The translations under genes and the position numbers were made by a program. A DNA stretch of 64,000 nt from Aquincola tertiaricarbonis (GTDB lineage: Bacteria > Pseudomonadota > Gammaproteobacteria > Burkholderiales > Burkholderiaceae_C). This document shows positions 38,475-47,127 of this stretch, piece by piece (position 1 is the stretch's first letter; each line of letters starts with the position of its first letter). The stretch lies in the NCBI RefSeq assembly GCF_023573145.1, contig NZ_CP097636.1:3100001-3164000 (forward strand), read 5' to 3'. Below the pieces are notes generated by a model that did no database searches, was not told the origin of the DNA, and was given only the letters and a program-made list of their open reading frames with translations.

Positions 38475-39439
38475 CCCTGCTGCGCAACCTGGGCGTCGAC
38501 CAGCAGGTCGCCCTGCTCTTCGTCATCGTCTTCGGCCTGCTGATGATGGCCACCGCGGCGGTGGTCGGCTGGTCGCTGCGCCACCCCGAAGCCTCCAACG
38601 GCGCCACCGGCCGGCACCTGAAGCGCGACCTGCGCGCGCTGTGGACCGGCGCGGTGCTGTTCTGGCTGGCCTGGGTATGGGGCGCGCTGGGCGCGACGCT
38701 GCTGTTCGGCATCGTCTCGTTCCTGGCGCTGCGCGAGTTCATCACGCTGCAGCACACCCGGCGCAGCGACCACCGCAGCCTGATCCTGGCCTTCTTCGTG
38801 GTGCTGCCACTGCAGTACCTGATCGTAGGCACCCGGCACTTCGACCTCTTCACCGTGTTCATCCCGGTGTACGTGTTCTTTGCGCTGCCGGTGGTGAGCG
38901 CGCTGGCCGGCGACCCCGAGCGCTTCCTGGAACGCAACGCCAAGATCCAGTGGGGCATCGTGGTGTGCGTGTACGGCCTCAGCCATGCGCCGGCGCTGCT
39001 GCTGCTGGACTTTCCCAACTACGAGGGGCGCGGCGCCTTCCTGCTGTTCTTCCTGGTGTTCGTGGTGGTCATCGCGCAGCTGGCGCAGGAAGGCGCCAGC
39101 CGCTGGCTGCGCCGCCGGCCGGTGGCGCGGCTGATCAGCCGCAGTTTCTCGATGCGGGCCTTGGCGCTGGGCGCGCTGGCGGCGGCGCTGGCGGGTGCAC
39201 TGCTGTACTGGGCCACGCCCTTCAAGGCAGGCCAGGCGCTGGCCATGGCCTTCATCGCGGCCGGCAGCGGCACCTTCGGCGAATTCGTGATGAAGGCCCT
39301 CAAGCGCGACGCCGGGGTGCACCATTGGGGCAACCGCAGCGCCGTCACCGGCGCCGTGGGCCTGCTGGACCGGGTCGCACCCTTGTGCTTCGCCGCCCCG
39401 GTTTTCTTCCACTTCGTGCGCTGGTACTTCCACCTTTGA
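38471..39439 (+). CDS. Phosphatidate cytidylyltransferase, YnbB-like CdsA family
   Basis: Makes CDP-diacylglycerol from phosphatidate and CTP. It is an integral membrane protein of 322 residues with about eight helices. The C-terminal signature region is present in a variant form: [20 protein letters not shown] followed by [11 protein letters not shown], matching the S-x(2)-KR-x(n)-K/HD-x(n)-G-x(2)-DR pattern. Coupled to the acyltransferase by ATGA and to ruvC by TTGA overlaps. The pairing resembles E. coli ynb-type cassettes, so it may be a second CDP-DAG synthase next to a housekeeping copy elsewhere. Confidence 0.88.
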   Translation: MTLLRNLGVDQQVALLFVIVFGLLMMATAAVVGWSLRHPEASNGATGRHLKRDLRALWTGAVLFWLAWVWGALGATLLFGIVSFLALREFITLQHTRRSDHRSLILAFFVVLPLQYLIVGTRHFDLFTVFIPVYVFFALPVVSALAGDPERFLERNAKIQWGIVVCVYGLSHAPALLLLDFPNYEGRGAFLLFFLVFVVVIAQLAQEGASRWLRRRPVARLISRSFSMRALALGALAAALAGALLYWATPFKAGQALAMAFIAAGSGTFGEFVMKALKRDAGVHHWGNRSAVTGAVGLLDRVAPLCFAAPVFFHFVRWYFHL

Positions 39440-39987
39440 CTCGAATCTTAGGCATCGACCCCGGCCTGCAGACCACCGGCTTCGGCGTGATCGACGTCGA
39501 CGGGCCGCGGCTGGCGTATGTGGCCAGCGGCACGATCAAGACGGCGTCGGCCGACCGCGGCAACCTGCCGGCGCGGCTGAAGATCATCTTCGAAGGGGTG
39601 ACCGAGGTGATCGCCCGCTACACGCCCGACCAGGCTTCGGTGGAGATCGTGTTCGTCAACGTCAACCCGCAGAGCACGCTGCTGCTGGGCCAGGCGCGCG
39701 GCGCGGCGCTGGCGGCGCTGGTGGCGCGCGGCCTGCCGGTGGCCGAGCACACCGCGCTGCAGATGAAGAAGGCCGTGGTGGGCACCGGCTCGGCCCGCAA
39801 GGAGCAGGTGCAGGCCATGGTGTCGCGGCTGCTGTCGCTGCCCGGCGTGCCCGGCAAGGACGCCGCCGACGCGCTGGGCCTGGCCATTGCGCAGGCCCAT
39901 GCCGGCCACTCGCTGGCCGCGCTGGCCCAGGCCACCACGCTGGCGCGCAAGACCCACGCCAGCTACCGCCGCGGCCGCGTCTACTGA
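39436..39987 (+). CDS. ruvC: Crossover junction endodeoxyribonuclease RuvC
   Basis: Resolves Holliday junctions. It has 183 residues when started at TTG 39436, overlapping the cdsA stop as TTGA; no ATG or GTG exists before the conserved [16 protein letters not shown] that carries the first catalytic Asp. Other acidic residues are Glu in SVEIVFVN (about 70) and two Asp in GKDAADALG (about 144-147). [17 protein letters not shown] is the family core. ruvA and ruvB, which often follow in betaproteobacteria, are absent here; the downstream gene is convergent. Confidence 0.94.
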   Translation: MTRILGIDPGLQTTGFGVIDVDGPRLAYVASGTIKTASADRGNLPARLKIIFEGVTEVIARYTPDQASVEIVFVNVNPQSTLLLGQARGAALAALVARGLPVAEHTALQMKKAVVGTGSARKEQVQAMVSRLLSLPGVPGKDAADALGLAIAQAHAGHSLAALAQATTLARKTHASYRRGRVY

Positions 39988-40020
39988 CCCCCATCCCCTC
40001 GCCTACCCACCCGCGGCGGG

Positions 40021-40092
40021 CTCAGTCCCGCCGGGCCGCCCCAAGGGACTGAGATCCCCCTTGGGGGGACGCGAGCGCAGCGAGCTAGGGGG
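40021..40092 (-). repeat. Modular palindromic repeat, copy B
   Basis: 72 bp with perfect 9-bp arms CTCAGTCCC and GGGACTGAG, then CCCCCTTGGGGGG and GCGAGCGCAGCGAGC. About 90% identical to copy A at 32542-32614 and, like it, between two convergent genes (ruvC and the Bug receptor). Confidence 0.85.
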
Positions 40093-40100
40093 TCTATAAG

Positions 40101-41087
40101 TCACTCCACCGTCACCTTCGCATCGCGGATCACCTTGCCCCACTTGGCGGTTTCGGCGGCGATGAACTGCTCGAATTCCTCCGGCGTGCCGCCCACGGGC
40201 ACGGTGCCCATCTGCTCCAGCCGGGCCTTGACGTCGTCCAGCCGCACGATGCGGGCCACCTCGTCGCTGACGCGGCGCACCACCTCGCGCGGGGTGCCCG
40301 CCGGGGCCAGCAGGCCCGCCCAGGTGCTGCCGGTGAAGCCGGCCACGCCCTGCTCGATGAAGGTGGGCACCTCGGGCAGCGCCGGCAGCCGCTTGTCGCT
40401 GGCCACGCCGATCAGCCGCACCTTGCCGCTCTTGCCCGGGTTGATCAGGCCCGAGGCTGCGTCCAGGAACAGCTGGATCTGCCCGCCCATCAGGTCGGTG
40501 AGCGCCGCCGCCGCGCCGCGGTAGGGGATGTGCACCATGTAGCTGCCGGTCAGCGCCTTCAGGTACTCGGTGCTCAGGTGCGCGGCCGAGCCGTTGCCGC
40601 TGGAGCCGAAGCTCACCTTGCCCGGGTTGCGCTTGGCATAGGCCACCAGCTCGGCCGCGGTCTTGAAGGGGGCGTCGTTGTTGACGGCCGCCACCAGCGG
40701 CGACAGGCCGATCAGCGACACCGCGGCCAGGTCCTTGCGCGGGTCGTAGGGCAGCTTGGGGTACAGCGTGGTGTTGGCCGCGTAGGCGGCGATCACCACG
40801 CCCATGGTGTAGCCGTCGGCCGGCGACTTGGCCACCGCGTCGGTGCCGATGATGCCGTTGGCACCGGCCTTGTTGTCCACCACCACGGTCTGGCCCAGCC
40901 GCTCCTGCAGCTTCTGCGCGATCAGGCGGGCGGTGACGTCGGTGAAGCCGCCCGGCGGATACGGCACCACGATGCGGATGGGTTTGGCGGGCCAGCCAGC
41001 CGCCTGGCCCCGGGCGAGCGGTGCGCCCAGCAGCGCGGCGCCGCCCAGCAGGCAGCGGTGGAACTGTCGTCGTGAGGTCTTGTGCAT
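40101..41087 (-). CDS. Bug-family (TctC-like) periplasmic solute-binding receptor
   Basis: A 328-residue tripartite tricarboxylate transporter receptor. The N-terminus is a Tat-type signal, SRRQFHRCLLGGAALLGAPLARG, with twin arginine at residues 6-7. The mature protein starts near WPAKPIRIVVPYPPGG, the signature beta strand and helix of Bug proteins that contacts the ligand carboxylate. Further family blocks are VVVDNKAGANGIIG, KVSFGSSGNGSAAHL and HIPYRGAAAALTDLMGG. No tctA or tctB membrane genes accompany it, as for most of the many orphan Bug genes in Burkholderiales. The ligand is unknown, probably a carboxylic acid. Confidence 0.92.
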   Translation of the reverse strand: MHKTSRRQFHRCLLGGAALLGAPLARGQAAGWPAKPIRIVVPYPPGGFTDVTARLIAQKLQERLGQTVVVDNKAGANGIIGTDAVAKSPADGYTMGVVIAAYAANTTLYPKLPYDPRKDLAAVSLIGLSPLVAAVNNDAPFKTAAELVAYAKRNPGKVSFGSSGNGSAAHLSTEYLKALTGSYMVHIPYRGAAAALTDLMGGQIQLFLDAASGLINPGKSGKVRLIGVASDKRLPALPEVPTFIEQGVAGFTGSTWAGLLAPAGTPREVVRRVSDEVARIVRLDDVKARLEQMGTVPVGGTPEEFEQFIAAETAKWGKVIRDAKVTVE

Positions 41088-41302
41088 GCACCCGATGGTG
41101 CGCGCTGGCCGGCCGACCCGCCAGCTGAGGAACCCGGCCGCCGGCTGTCGCATCCGTGACGCAGCCTGCCACCGCAGACGGCAGAAGTTCACAAGCTAGG
41201 GATTCTGGGCAATCAGATCGCGCCAGTGCTGTCAAAGTGCGCCCCGACCTGTAACTGCGGTGGGGTCCGCACAGGCATTTCAAGACAACGAGGAGTGATC
41301 AC

Positions 41303-41986
41303 ATGAAACCCACCATCGCCGAATTCTTCGGCACCTTCTGGCTGGTATTGGGCGGCTGCGGCAGCGCCGTGTTGGCCGCGGCATTTCCTGAAGTGGGCAT
41401 CGGCCTGCACGGCGTGTCGCTGGCCTTCGGCCTGACGGTGCTGACCATGGCTTACGCCATCGGCCACATCTCGGGCTGCCACCTCAACCCGGCCGTGTCC
41501 ATCGGGCTGTGGGTGGGTGGGCGCTTCGACACCGGCCGCCTGGTGCCCTACATCGTGGCCCAGGTGGCCGGTGCGGTGGCCGCCGGTGGCGTGCTGTACC
41601 TGATCGCCAGCGGCAAGCCGGGCTTCGAGCTGGGCGGCTTTGCCTCCAACGGCTACGGCGCACACTCGCCCGGCCAGTACACGCTGATGGCGGCGCTGGT
41701 GTGCGAGGTGGTGCTGACCGCCTTCTTCCTGTTCGTGATCATGGGCGCCACCGACAGCCGCGCGCCGGCCGGCTTCGCGCCGATCGCCATCGGCCTGTGC
41801 CTGACGCTGATCCACCTGATCAGCATCCCGGTGACCAACACCTCGGTGAACCCGGCCCGCTCCACCGGCGTGGCGGTGTTCGTCGGCGGCTGGGCCATCG
41901 AGCAGCTGTGGCTGTTCTGGGTGGCGCCCATCGTCGGCGCCATCATCGGCGCGCTGGCCTACCGCTCGGTGGCCAGCCAGGACTGA
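41303..41986 (+). CDS. aqpZ: Aquaporin Z
   Basis: Water channel of 227 residues with six transmembrane helices and two NPA half-helices (HLNPAVS about residue 62 and SVNPARS about residue 181). The selectivity filter Arg follows the second NPA and a GCG-type loop is present near residue 18. These features are of the water-specific AqpZ type, not GlpF, which has a larger filter. GAGGAG lies 8 bp before ATG 41303. Monocistronic; no neighbour suggests a special role. Confidence 0.95.
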   Translation: MKPTIAEFFGTFWLVLGGCGSAVLAAAFPEVGIGLHGVSLAFGLTVLTMAYAIGHISGCHLNPAVSIGLWVGGRFDTGRLVPYIVAQVAGAVAAGGVLYLIASGKPGFELGGFASNGYGAHSPGQYTLMAALVCEVVLTAFFLFVIMGATDSRAPAGFAPIAIGLCLTLIHLISIPVTNTSVNPARSTGVAVFVGGWAIEQLWLFWVAPIVGAIIGALAYRSVASQD

Positions 41987-41989
41987 GTT

Positions 41990-42202
41990 TCAGGGGGTGA
42001 CCGGCGGTGCCGGCACCCCGGGCGGGAAGATCAGGCGCTCGGCGATCAGCACCGCGAAGAAGCCGAGCGACGCGATCAAGGTCCATTTCATGATCAACCA
42101 GCCGCGCTGCCGCCAGCGCGGGTCGCGGCTGGTGGCATACAGCACGAAGCAGACGACGCTGGCCAGGGCCAGCAGTCCGATCAACACCCGGAAGAACGCC
42201 AT
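41990..42202 (-). CDS. Small two-helix membrane protein
   Basis: 70 residues, with transmembrane segments at about 5-22 (RVLIGLLALASVVCFVLY) and 38-57 (MKWTLIASLGFFAVLIAERL), joined by a basic loop with RDPRWRQRGW. It ends in a Pro-rich tail. A family of small membrane proteins like this occurs next to lpxC in some Burkholderiales; the function is unknown. It starts 20 bp downstream of the lpxC stop on the same strand, so cotranscription is likely. Confidence 0.6.
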   Translation of the reverse strand: MAFFRVLIGLLALASVVCFVLYATSRDPRWRQRGWLIMKWTLIASLGFFAVLIAERLIFPPGVPAPPVTP

Positions 42203-42222
42203 CGTGCGTCAGGCCATTCGCG

Positions 42223-43158
42223 CTACCAGGCCGGGGCCAGCTCGGCAAAGCCGGCCGGGGCCTGCTTCTCGTCGCTGAAGGTGACGATCTCCCAGGCGCT
42301 GGTGTCGGCCATCAGCTTGCGCAGCAGCTTGTTGTTGAGCGCATGGCCACCCTTGAACGACGTGTAGCTGGCCAGCATCGGCTTGCCCGCCATGTACAGG
42401 TCGCCGATGGCGTCCAGGATCTTGTGCTTGGCGATCTCGTCGTCGTAGCGCAGGCCGTCGGCATTGAGCAGCTCACGGTCGCCGAAGACGATGGCATTGT
42501 CCATGTTGCCGCCCAGCGTGAGGCCGCGCGAGCGCATCACGTCCACGTCCTTCGCGAAGCCGATGGTGCGGGCCCGCGCGATCTCGCGCTTGTACTGGCC
42601 GCTGCCCATCTCGAAGGTCACGCGCTGGCCGGTGGCGTCCACCGCCGGGTGGTTGAACTCGATCTCGAAGGTGAGGCGGTAGCCGTGGTGCGGCTCCAGC
42701 CGCGCCCACTTCAGCGCGGCGCCCTCGCCTTCGCGCAGCTCCACTGGCTTGAGCACGCGGATGAAGCGCTTGGGCGCGTCCTGCATCACGATGCCCGCGC
42801 TTTGCAGCAGGAACACGAAGCTGGCCGCCGAGCCGTCGAGGATGGGCACCTCGTCGGCGGTGATGTCGATGATGAGGTTGTCCAGCCCCAGGCCGCAGCA
42901 GGCGGACATCAGGTGCTCCACGGTCTGCACCTTGGGCGCGCCGGGGTCGCCGCCGGCCGAGATGGTGGAGGCCATGCGGGTGTCGCTCACCGCCTCGGCC
43001 GACACCGGAATGTCCACCGGCTGCGGCAGGTCGATGCGGCGGAACACGATGCCGTGATCGGCCGGCGCCGGCCGCAACGTCAGCTCGACCTTGCGGCCGC
43101 TGTGCACGCCCACGCCCACGGCGCGGGTGATGGACTGGAGGGTACGTTGGCGCAGCAT
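42223..43158 (-). CDS. lpxC: UDP-3-O-acyl-N-acetylglucosamine deacetylase
   Basis: Committed step of lipid A synthesis. A Zn2+ enzyme of 311 residues from ATG 43158; 37 codons open upstream lack homology. Zn ligands are His in [10 protein letters not shown] (about residue 79) and the [11 protein letters not shown] motif (His and Asp at about 237 and 241). The N-terminus [21 protein letters not shown] is the family start. Normally directly downstream of ftsZ in proteobacteria; here the PLP-enzyme gene and a PEP-CTERM gene lie between. Confidence 0.96.
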   Translation of the reverse strand: MLRQRTLQSITRAVGVGVHSGRKVELTLRPAPADHGIVFRRIDLPQPVDIPVSAEAVSDTRMASTISAGGDPGAPKVQTVEHLMSACCGLGLDNLIIDITADEVPILDGSAASFVFLLQSAGIVMQDAPKRFIRVLKPVELREGEGAALKWARLEPHHGYRLTFEIEFNHPAVDATGQRVTFEMGSGQYKREIARARTIGFAKDVDVMRSRGLTLGGNMDNAIVFGDRELLNADGLRYDDEIAKHKILDAIGDLYMAGKPMLASYTSFKGGHALNNKLLRKLMADTSAWEIVTFSDEKQAPAGFAELAPAW

Positions 43159-43302
43159 GGCGCGATTGTCGGGGATGTGGGGCGGTACCGGACTCGCCGG
43201 GGTCTTGCGCGACATCGGCGCGCAGCTCCTACAGCGTGAGGATGCCGGCCGCGCGCGGCACGGCTGCAATGCGGCGGGTCAACACCTCTGGAGGAGCCCC
43301 CG

Positions 43303-44364
43303 ATGACCTCGCCCAACCGACGCACTGCCCTCTCCCCCTTCACCGCCCTGGCCTTGCTGGCGCTGCAGGCCCCGGCATCGGCCGTCGTCTCGACGCCGCC
43401 GCTCGACTACTGGGCCTACAACAACACCTACGGCAGCGTCTACATCGATACGTCCAGTCCCGCGCTGGGCGACTTCACGGCCAACTTCGACCTCGGTCGA
43501 CAGTACAGGTCCTGGGACTACACCACCGGCACGCTGGCGCCGGTGACGACGCAGGTCGACATCCAGACCAATGCCTCGCCCGCAGGGGCCGACCCGCTGT
43601 ATGACCTGGTGACCAGCGGCGGGCAGTACGGCTTTGCCTTCAACGGCATCGCATCGGCCACGCCCGGCGGCCTGCACACCCAGATGACGGTGCGCAGCAC
43701 CGACATCAACGGCGTCGCAGTGCCGGGCTCGCCCAATGCCCGCCTGTTCGGCTACGCCAGCGCCCATGTCAGCGAGCAGTACCTGATCACCTCTTCGACG
43801 CGCCCGGCCGGCAGCTACGGCGCGCTGCTGGTCGGCATCACGCTCGAGGGCAGCTTCGCGAACACCGAACTGGGCAGTGCCTACACCTCGCTGTATGCCT
43901 CTGCCCAGTTCACCGACTCGAGCGACGTCAATTTCGAGAGTTCCTTCCAGGTCACGGCCAGCGACACCGCTTGGTCGCAGCCCTGGACCGGCAGCCAGAC
44001 CGTCTACAAGAAGCTGCTGTTCCAGTACGGCACGCCGTTCTCGCTCTCGCTCGATCAGTGGACCAGCGTCTACGACAACGGCACGGCCGACTTCTCGCAC
44101 ACCGGGCAGATCTCGTCGATCGAGATCCCGTTCGCCAGCACGCTGCAAACCGGCGCCATGCAGCAAGGCCTGGGCACGCTGGACTCGTTGTACGGCCACG
44201 TCTTCAACTCGGCCACGGCCGATGCGCAGAACACCAATTGGGACTTCGGCAACAACGGCGGCGGGTTCACGCCGCCGGTGCCCGAGCCCGCCACCTATGC
44301 GCTGATGTTGGGCGGCCTGGCCGCGGTGGCGCTGCTGGCGCGGCGCCGGCTGCCGCGGCGCTAG
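43303..44364 (+). CDS. PEP-CTERM sorting domain protein
   Basis: A 353-residue exported protein. The N-terminal signal is ALSPFTALALLALQAPASA (cut about residue 27). The mature region is rich in Ser, Thr, Gly and Tyr with predicted beta structure and no recognised catalytic motif. The C-terminal signal is VPEPATYALMLGG, then a hydrophobic helix and RRRLPRR. This tripartite tail is recognised by an exosortase, which usually processes proteins destined for the surface or exopolysaccharide matrix. GAGGAG lies 8 bp before the ATG. It is flanked by genes on the opposite strand. Confidence 0.88.
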   Translation: MTSPNRRTALSPFTALALLALQAPASAVVSTPPLDYWAYNNTYGSVYIDTSSPALGDFTANFDLGRQYRSWDYTTGTLAPVTTQVDIQTNASPAGADPLYDLVTSGGQYGFAFNGIASATPGGLHTQMTVRSTDINGVAVPGSPNARLFGYASAHVSEQYLITSSTRPAGSYGALLVGITLEGSFANTELGSAYTSLYASAQFTDSSDVNFESSFQVTASDTAWSQPWTGSQTVYKKLLFQYGTPFSLSLDQWTSVYDNGTADFSHTGQISSIEIPFASTLQTGAMQQGLGTLDSLYGHVFNSATADAQNTNWDFGNNGGGFTPPVPEPATYALMLGGLAAVALLARRRLPRR

Positions 44365-44365
44365 T

Positions 44366-45598
44366 TCAGGCCAGCGCCTGCTCGAAGTCGGCGATCAGGT
44401 CGCGCTCGTCTTCCAGGCCCACCGACAGGCGGATCATGCCGTCGGCGATGCCCATGTCGGCGCGCACGGCGGCGCCGGCTTCCCAGAAGATGGTGGGCGC
44501 CACCGGGATGATCAGGCTGCGGGTGTCGGCCAGGCCGGTGGCGCTGACGGGCAGGCGCAGCTTGTCGATCACCGGCACCAGACGCTGCGGGTCGGCCAGC
44601 TCGAAGCTCAGCAGCCACGAGCCCGACTTGAAGTAGCGCCTGGCCGCCGCATGCTGCGGATGGTTTTCCAGCATCGGGTAGTGCACCTGGGCGACGGCCG
44701 GATGCGCCTGCAGCCAGCGGGCCAGCGCCAGCGCGGTGGCGCTGGTGCGGTCGCAGCGCAGCTCCAGCGTCTCGGCCCCCACCAGGATGCGGTGCGCATG
44801 GTCGGACGACAGCGCGCCGCCCATGTCGCGCAGGCCCTTCTTGCGGATCTGCGTCAGGCCCCACTGTCTGGCGTCGCCGCTGCGGTAGCTGGCGAAGATG
44901 TTGGGGTAGCCCTGCCAGTCGAACAGGCCCGTGTCGGTGACCGTGCCGCCCAGCGCATCGCCATGGCCGGCGATGGACTTGGTGAGCGCATTGATCACCA
45001 GGCTGGCGCCCACGCTCTTGGGCTGGAACAGGTAGGGCGAGGTGACGGTGTTGTCCACCACGTACACGATGCCGCGCTCACGGCACAGCTGGCCGATGGC
45101 TGCCAGATCGGGGATGCGGGTGCCGGGGTTGGAGATCGTCTCGACGAACACCAGGCGCGTGTTGGGCTGCAGCGCCGCTTCCACGTGGGCCACGCTGCCG
45201 GTGTCGACCTTGGTGCTCTGGATGCCCAGGTCGGCCAGCGTGCCGAGCAGGCTGTTGGTGTTGCCGAAGACGAACTTGCTGGACACCACATGGTCCCCGG
45301 CGCGCAGCAGCGTCAGGAAGGTGGCGGTGATGGCCGCCATGCCGGTGGCAAAGCTCACGCTGCCCACGCCGCCTTCCATGCGGGTGATCAGCGCTTCCAG
45401 CGCAGCAGTGGTGGGCGTGCCCTGGCGGGCGTAGTTGAAGCCGCCCTTGATGCGGCCCTGGAACACACCGATCAGGTCTTCCACTTTCTGGAAGCCGTAC
45501 TGCACCGAGGTGTGGATCGGCATATGCACCGCCCCATGCTCGGCGCCAGCGTCCTGGGCCGCATGCACGGTGCGGGTGGTGAAACCGTAGTCGCTCAT
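44366..45598 (-). CDS. Cys/Met metabolism PLP-dependent enzyme (cystathionine gamma-synthase family)
   Basis: A 410-residue fold-type I PLP enzyme. The Schiff-base Lys is in INALTKSIAGHGDALGG (about residue 208) and the phosphate-binding region is in FATGMAAITATFL. NTVTSPYLFQPKSVGAS places the PLP-ring Asp as VVDN. Homologues in the order are annotated as O-succinylhomoserine sulfhydrylase, cystathionine gamma-synthase or methionine gamma-lyase; sequence alone does not separate these. It ends 1 bp from the convergent PEP-CTERM gene and starts 217 bp after ftsZ. Confidence 0.85.
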   Translation of the reverse strand: MSDYGFTTRTVHAAQDAGAEHGAVHMPIHTSVQYGFQKVEDLIGVFQGRIKGGFNYARQGTPTTAALEALITRMEGGVGSVSFATGMAAITATFLTLLRAGDHVVSSKFVFGNTNSLLGTLADLGIQSTKVDTGSVAHVEAALQPNTRLVFVETISNPGTRIPDLAAIGQLCRERGIVYVVDNTVTSPYLFQPKSVGASLVINALTKSIAGHGDALGGTVTDTGLFDWQGYPNIFASYRSGDARQWGLTQIRKKGLRDMGGALSSDHAHRILVGAETLELRCDRTSATALALARWLQAHPAVAQVHYPMLENHPQHAAARRYFKSGSWLLSFELADPQRLVPVIDKLRLPVSATGLADTRSLIIPVAPTIFWEAGAAVRADMGIADGMIRLSVGLEDERDLIADFEQALA

Positions 45599-45690
45599 GT
45601 CATGTTCTCGTGTGCCACCGGGGTGGCGGCATCAAGCCACATTTTGAACGACGACAGACCACCCCGCGGCCACCGCCCGGCCGCTCCGAA

Positions 45691-45811
45691 GGCGGCCGCG
45701 GCAACCCGCTCGGCGGGTGGGCCCGCGTACCCGCGGGACCGGGTGCCTCATGCCGGCGGCCGCGGCAACCCGCCCGGCGGGTGGTCCCGCGTACCCGCGG
45801 GACCGGGTGCC
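45691..45811. repeat. 64-bp direct repeat between ftsZ and the PLP-enzyme gene
   Basis: Two near-identical units beginning GGCGGCCGCGGCAACCCG, at 45691 and 45755; the second is about 57 bp. Each holds self-complementary stretches such as CCGCGTACCCGCGG and CCCGCTCGGCGGGT. The array fills most of the 217-bp gap downstream of ftsZ and could form a terminator-like structure. Confidence 0.75.
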
Positions 45812-45815
45812 CCGT

Positions 45816-47039
45816 TCAATCCGCCTGCTTGCGCAGGAACGCCGGGATCTCGATCTCGTCCATGCCGTTGCTGGCCAGCGCGTCCACCTTGGCGGCGGCC
45901 TGCGTGCGGCCATTGCGCCACACGCTGGGGGTGCTCAGCTGGCTGTAGTCGTGCTGCATCGGCGCGCCGCCCAGGCCGCCCACGCTCATGGGCTGGGCCA
46001 CGTTGTTGAGGATGGGCAGGTTGTCGGTGCCGGTGCGCAGCACGGGCGCGCTGTGCACCACGCTGATCGGGGCCTGCTGGCGGCGGGCCGGCGACAGGCC
46101 GGTGGCGATCACCGTCACGCGCAGCTGGTCGCCCAGGCTGTCGTCGTAGGCGGTGCCGTAGATCACGTGCGCATCTTCCGCGGCATAGCGGCGGATGGTG
46201 TTCATCGCGTTGCGGCTTTCGGCCAGCTTGAAGGTGTTCTTGCTCGCGGCAATCAGCACCAGCACGCCCTTGGCGCCCGACAGGTCGATGCCTTCCAGCA
46301 GCGGGCAGGCCACGGCCTGCTCGGCGGCCTTGGTGGCGCGGTCGGGGCCGCCGGCCTGGGCGGTGCCCATCATGGCCTTGCCCGGCTCGCTCATCACGGT
46401 CTTGACGTCTTCGAAGTCGACGTTCACCAGGCCCGGCACATGGATGATGTCGCTGATGCCGCCCACGGCGTTGCGCAGCACATCGTTGGCATGGGCGAAG
46501 GCTTCTTCCTGGGTGATGTCGTCGCCCAGCACTTCCAGCAGCTTCTCGTTCAGCACCACGATCAGCGAGTCGACGTTGGCTTCCAGCTCGGCGATGCCTT
46601 CGTCGGCGGCCTTCAGGCGGCGGTTGCCTTCGAACTCGAAGGGCTTGGTCACCACGCCCACGGTCAGGATGCCCATCTCCTTGGCCACGCGCGCGATCAC
46701 CGGCGCGGCGCCGGTGCCGGTGCCGCCGCCCATGCCGGCGGTGATGAACAGCATGTGCGCGCCATCGATGGCGGCACGGATGCGGTCCACCGCTTCTTCG
46801 GCCGCGGCCTTGCCGGCAGCCGGCTTGGCACCAGCGCCCAGGCCGGTGGTGCCCAGCTGGATGACGCTGTTCGCGCTGCTGCGGCTGAGCGCCTGCGCGT
46901 CCGTGTTGGCGCAGACGAAGTCCACGCCCTGAACGCCCTTGGCGATCATGTGATCGACAGCGTTGCCGCCGCCGCCACCGACGCCGATCACGCGAATTTG
47001 AGTGCCTTGGTCGAATTCTTCGATCATTTCGATGGCCAT
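45816..47039 (-). CDS. ftsZ: Cell division protein FtsZ
   Basis: Tubulin-like GTPase that forms the Z ring. It has 407 residues from ATG 47039, preceded by AAGGAGT; 12 more codons are open upstream. Visible are IGVGGGGGNAVDHM (nucleotide binding), the tubulin signature GGGTGTGAAP, the T7 loop NVDFEDVK-type with catalytic Asp, a variable linker (about 320-390) and the C-terminal conserved peptide DEIEIPAFLRKQ that binds FtsA, ZipA and SlmA. Last gene of the dcw cluster, 88 bp after ftsA, so a separate ftsZ promoter inside ftsA or the gap is likely. Confidence 0.98.
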   Translation of the reverse strand: MAIEMIEEFDQGTQIRVIGVGGGGGNAVDHMIAKGVQGVDFVCANTDAQALSRSSANSVIQLGTTGLGAGAKPAAGKAAAEEAVDRIRAAIDGAHMLFITAGMGGGTGTGAAPVIARVAKEMGILTVGVVTKPFEFEGNRRLKAADEGIAELEANVDSLIVVLNEKLLEVLGDDITQEEAFAHANDVLRNAVGGISDIIHVPGLVNVDFEDVKTVMSEPGKAMMGTAQAGGPDRATKAAEQAVACPLLEGIDLSGAKGVLVLIAASKNTFKLAESRNAMNTIRRYAAEDAHVIYGTAYDDSLGDQLRVTVIATGLSPARRQQAPISVVHSAPVLRTGTDNLPILNNVAQPMSVGGLGGAPMQHDYSQLSTPSVWRNGRTQAAAKVDALASNGMDEIEIPAFLRKQAD

Positions 47040-47127
47040 TGTTGACTCCTTGCCTAGCAGTTGCCGTTGATTCATATCAGCGCTCGTGGCGCCCTACCTG
47101 TGCGAAGCCTCAAACGGGCTTCTTCTA

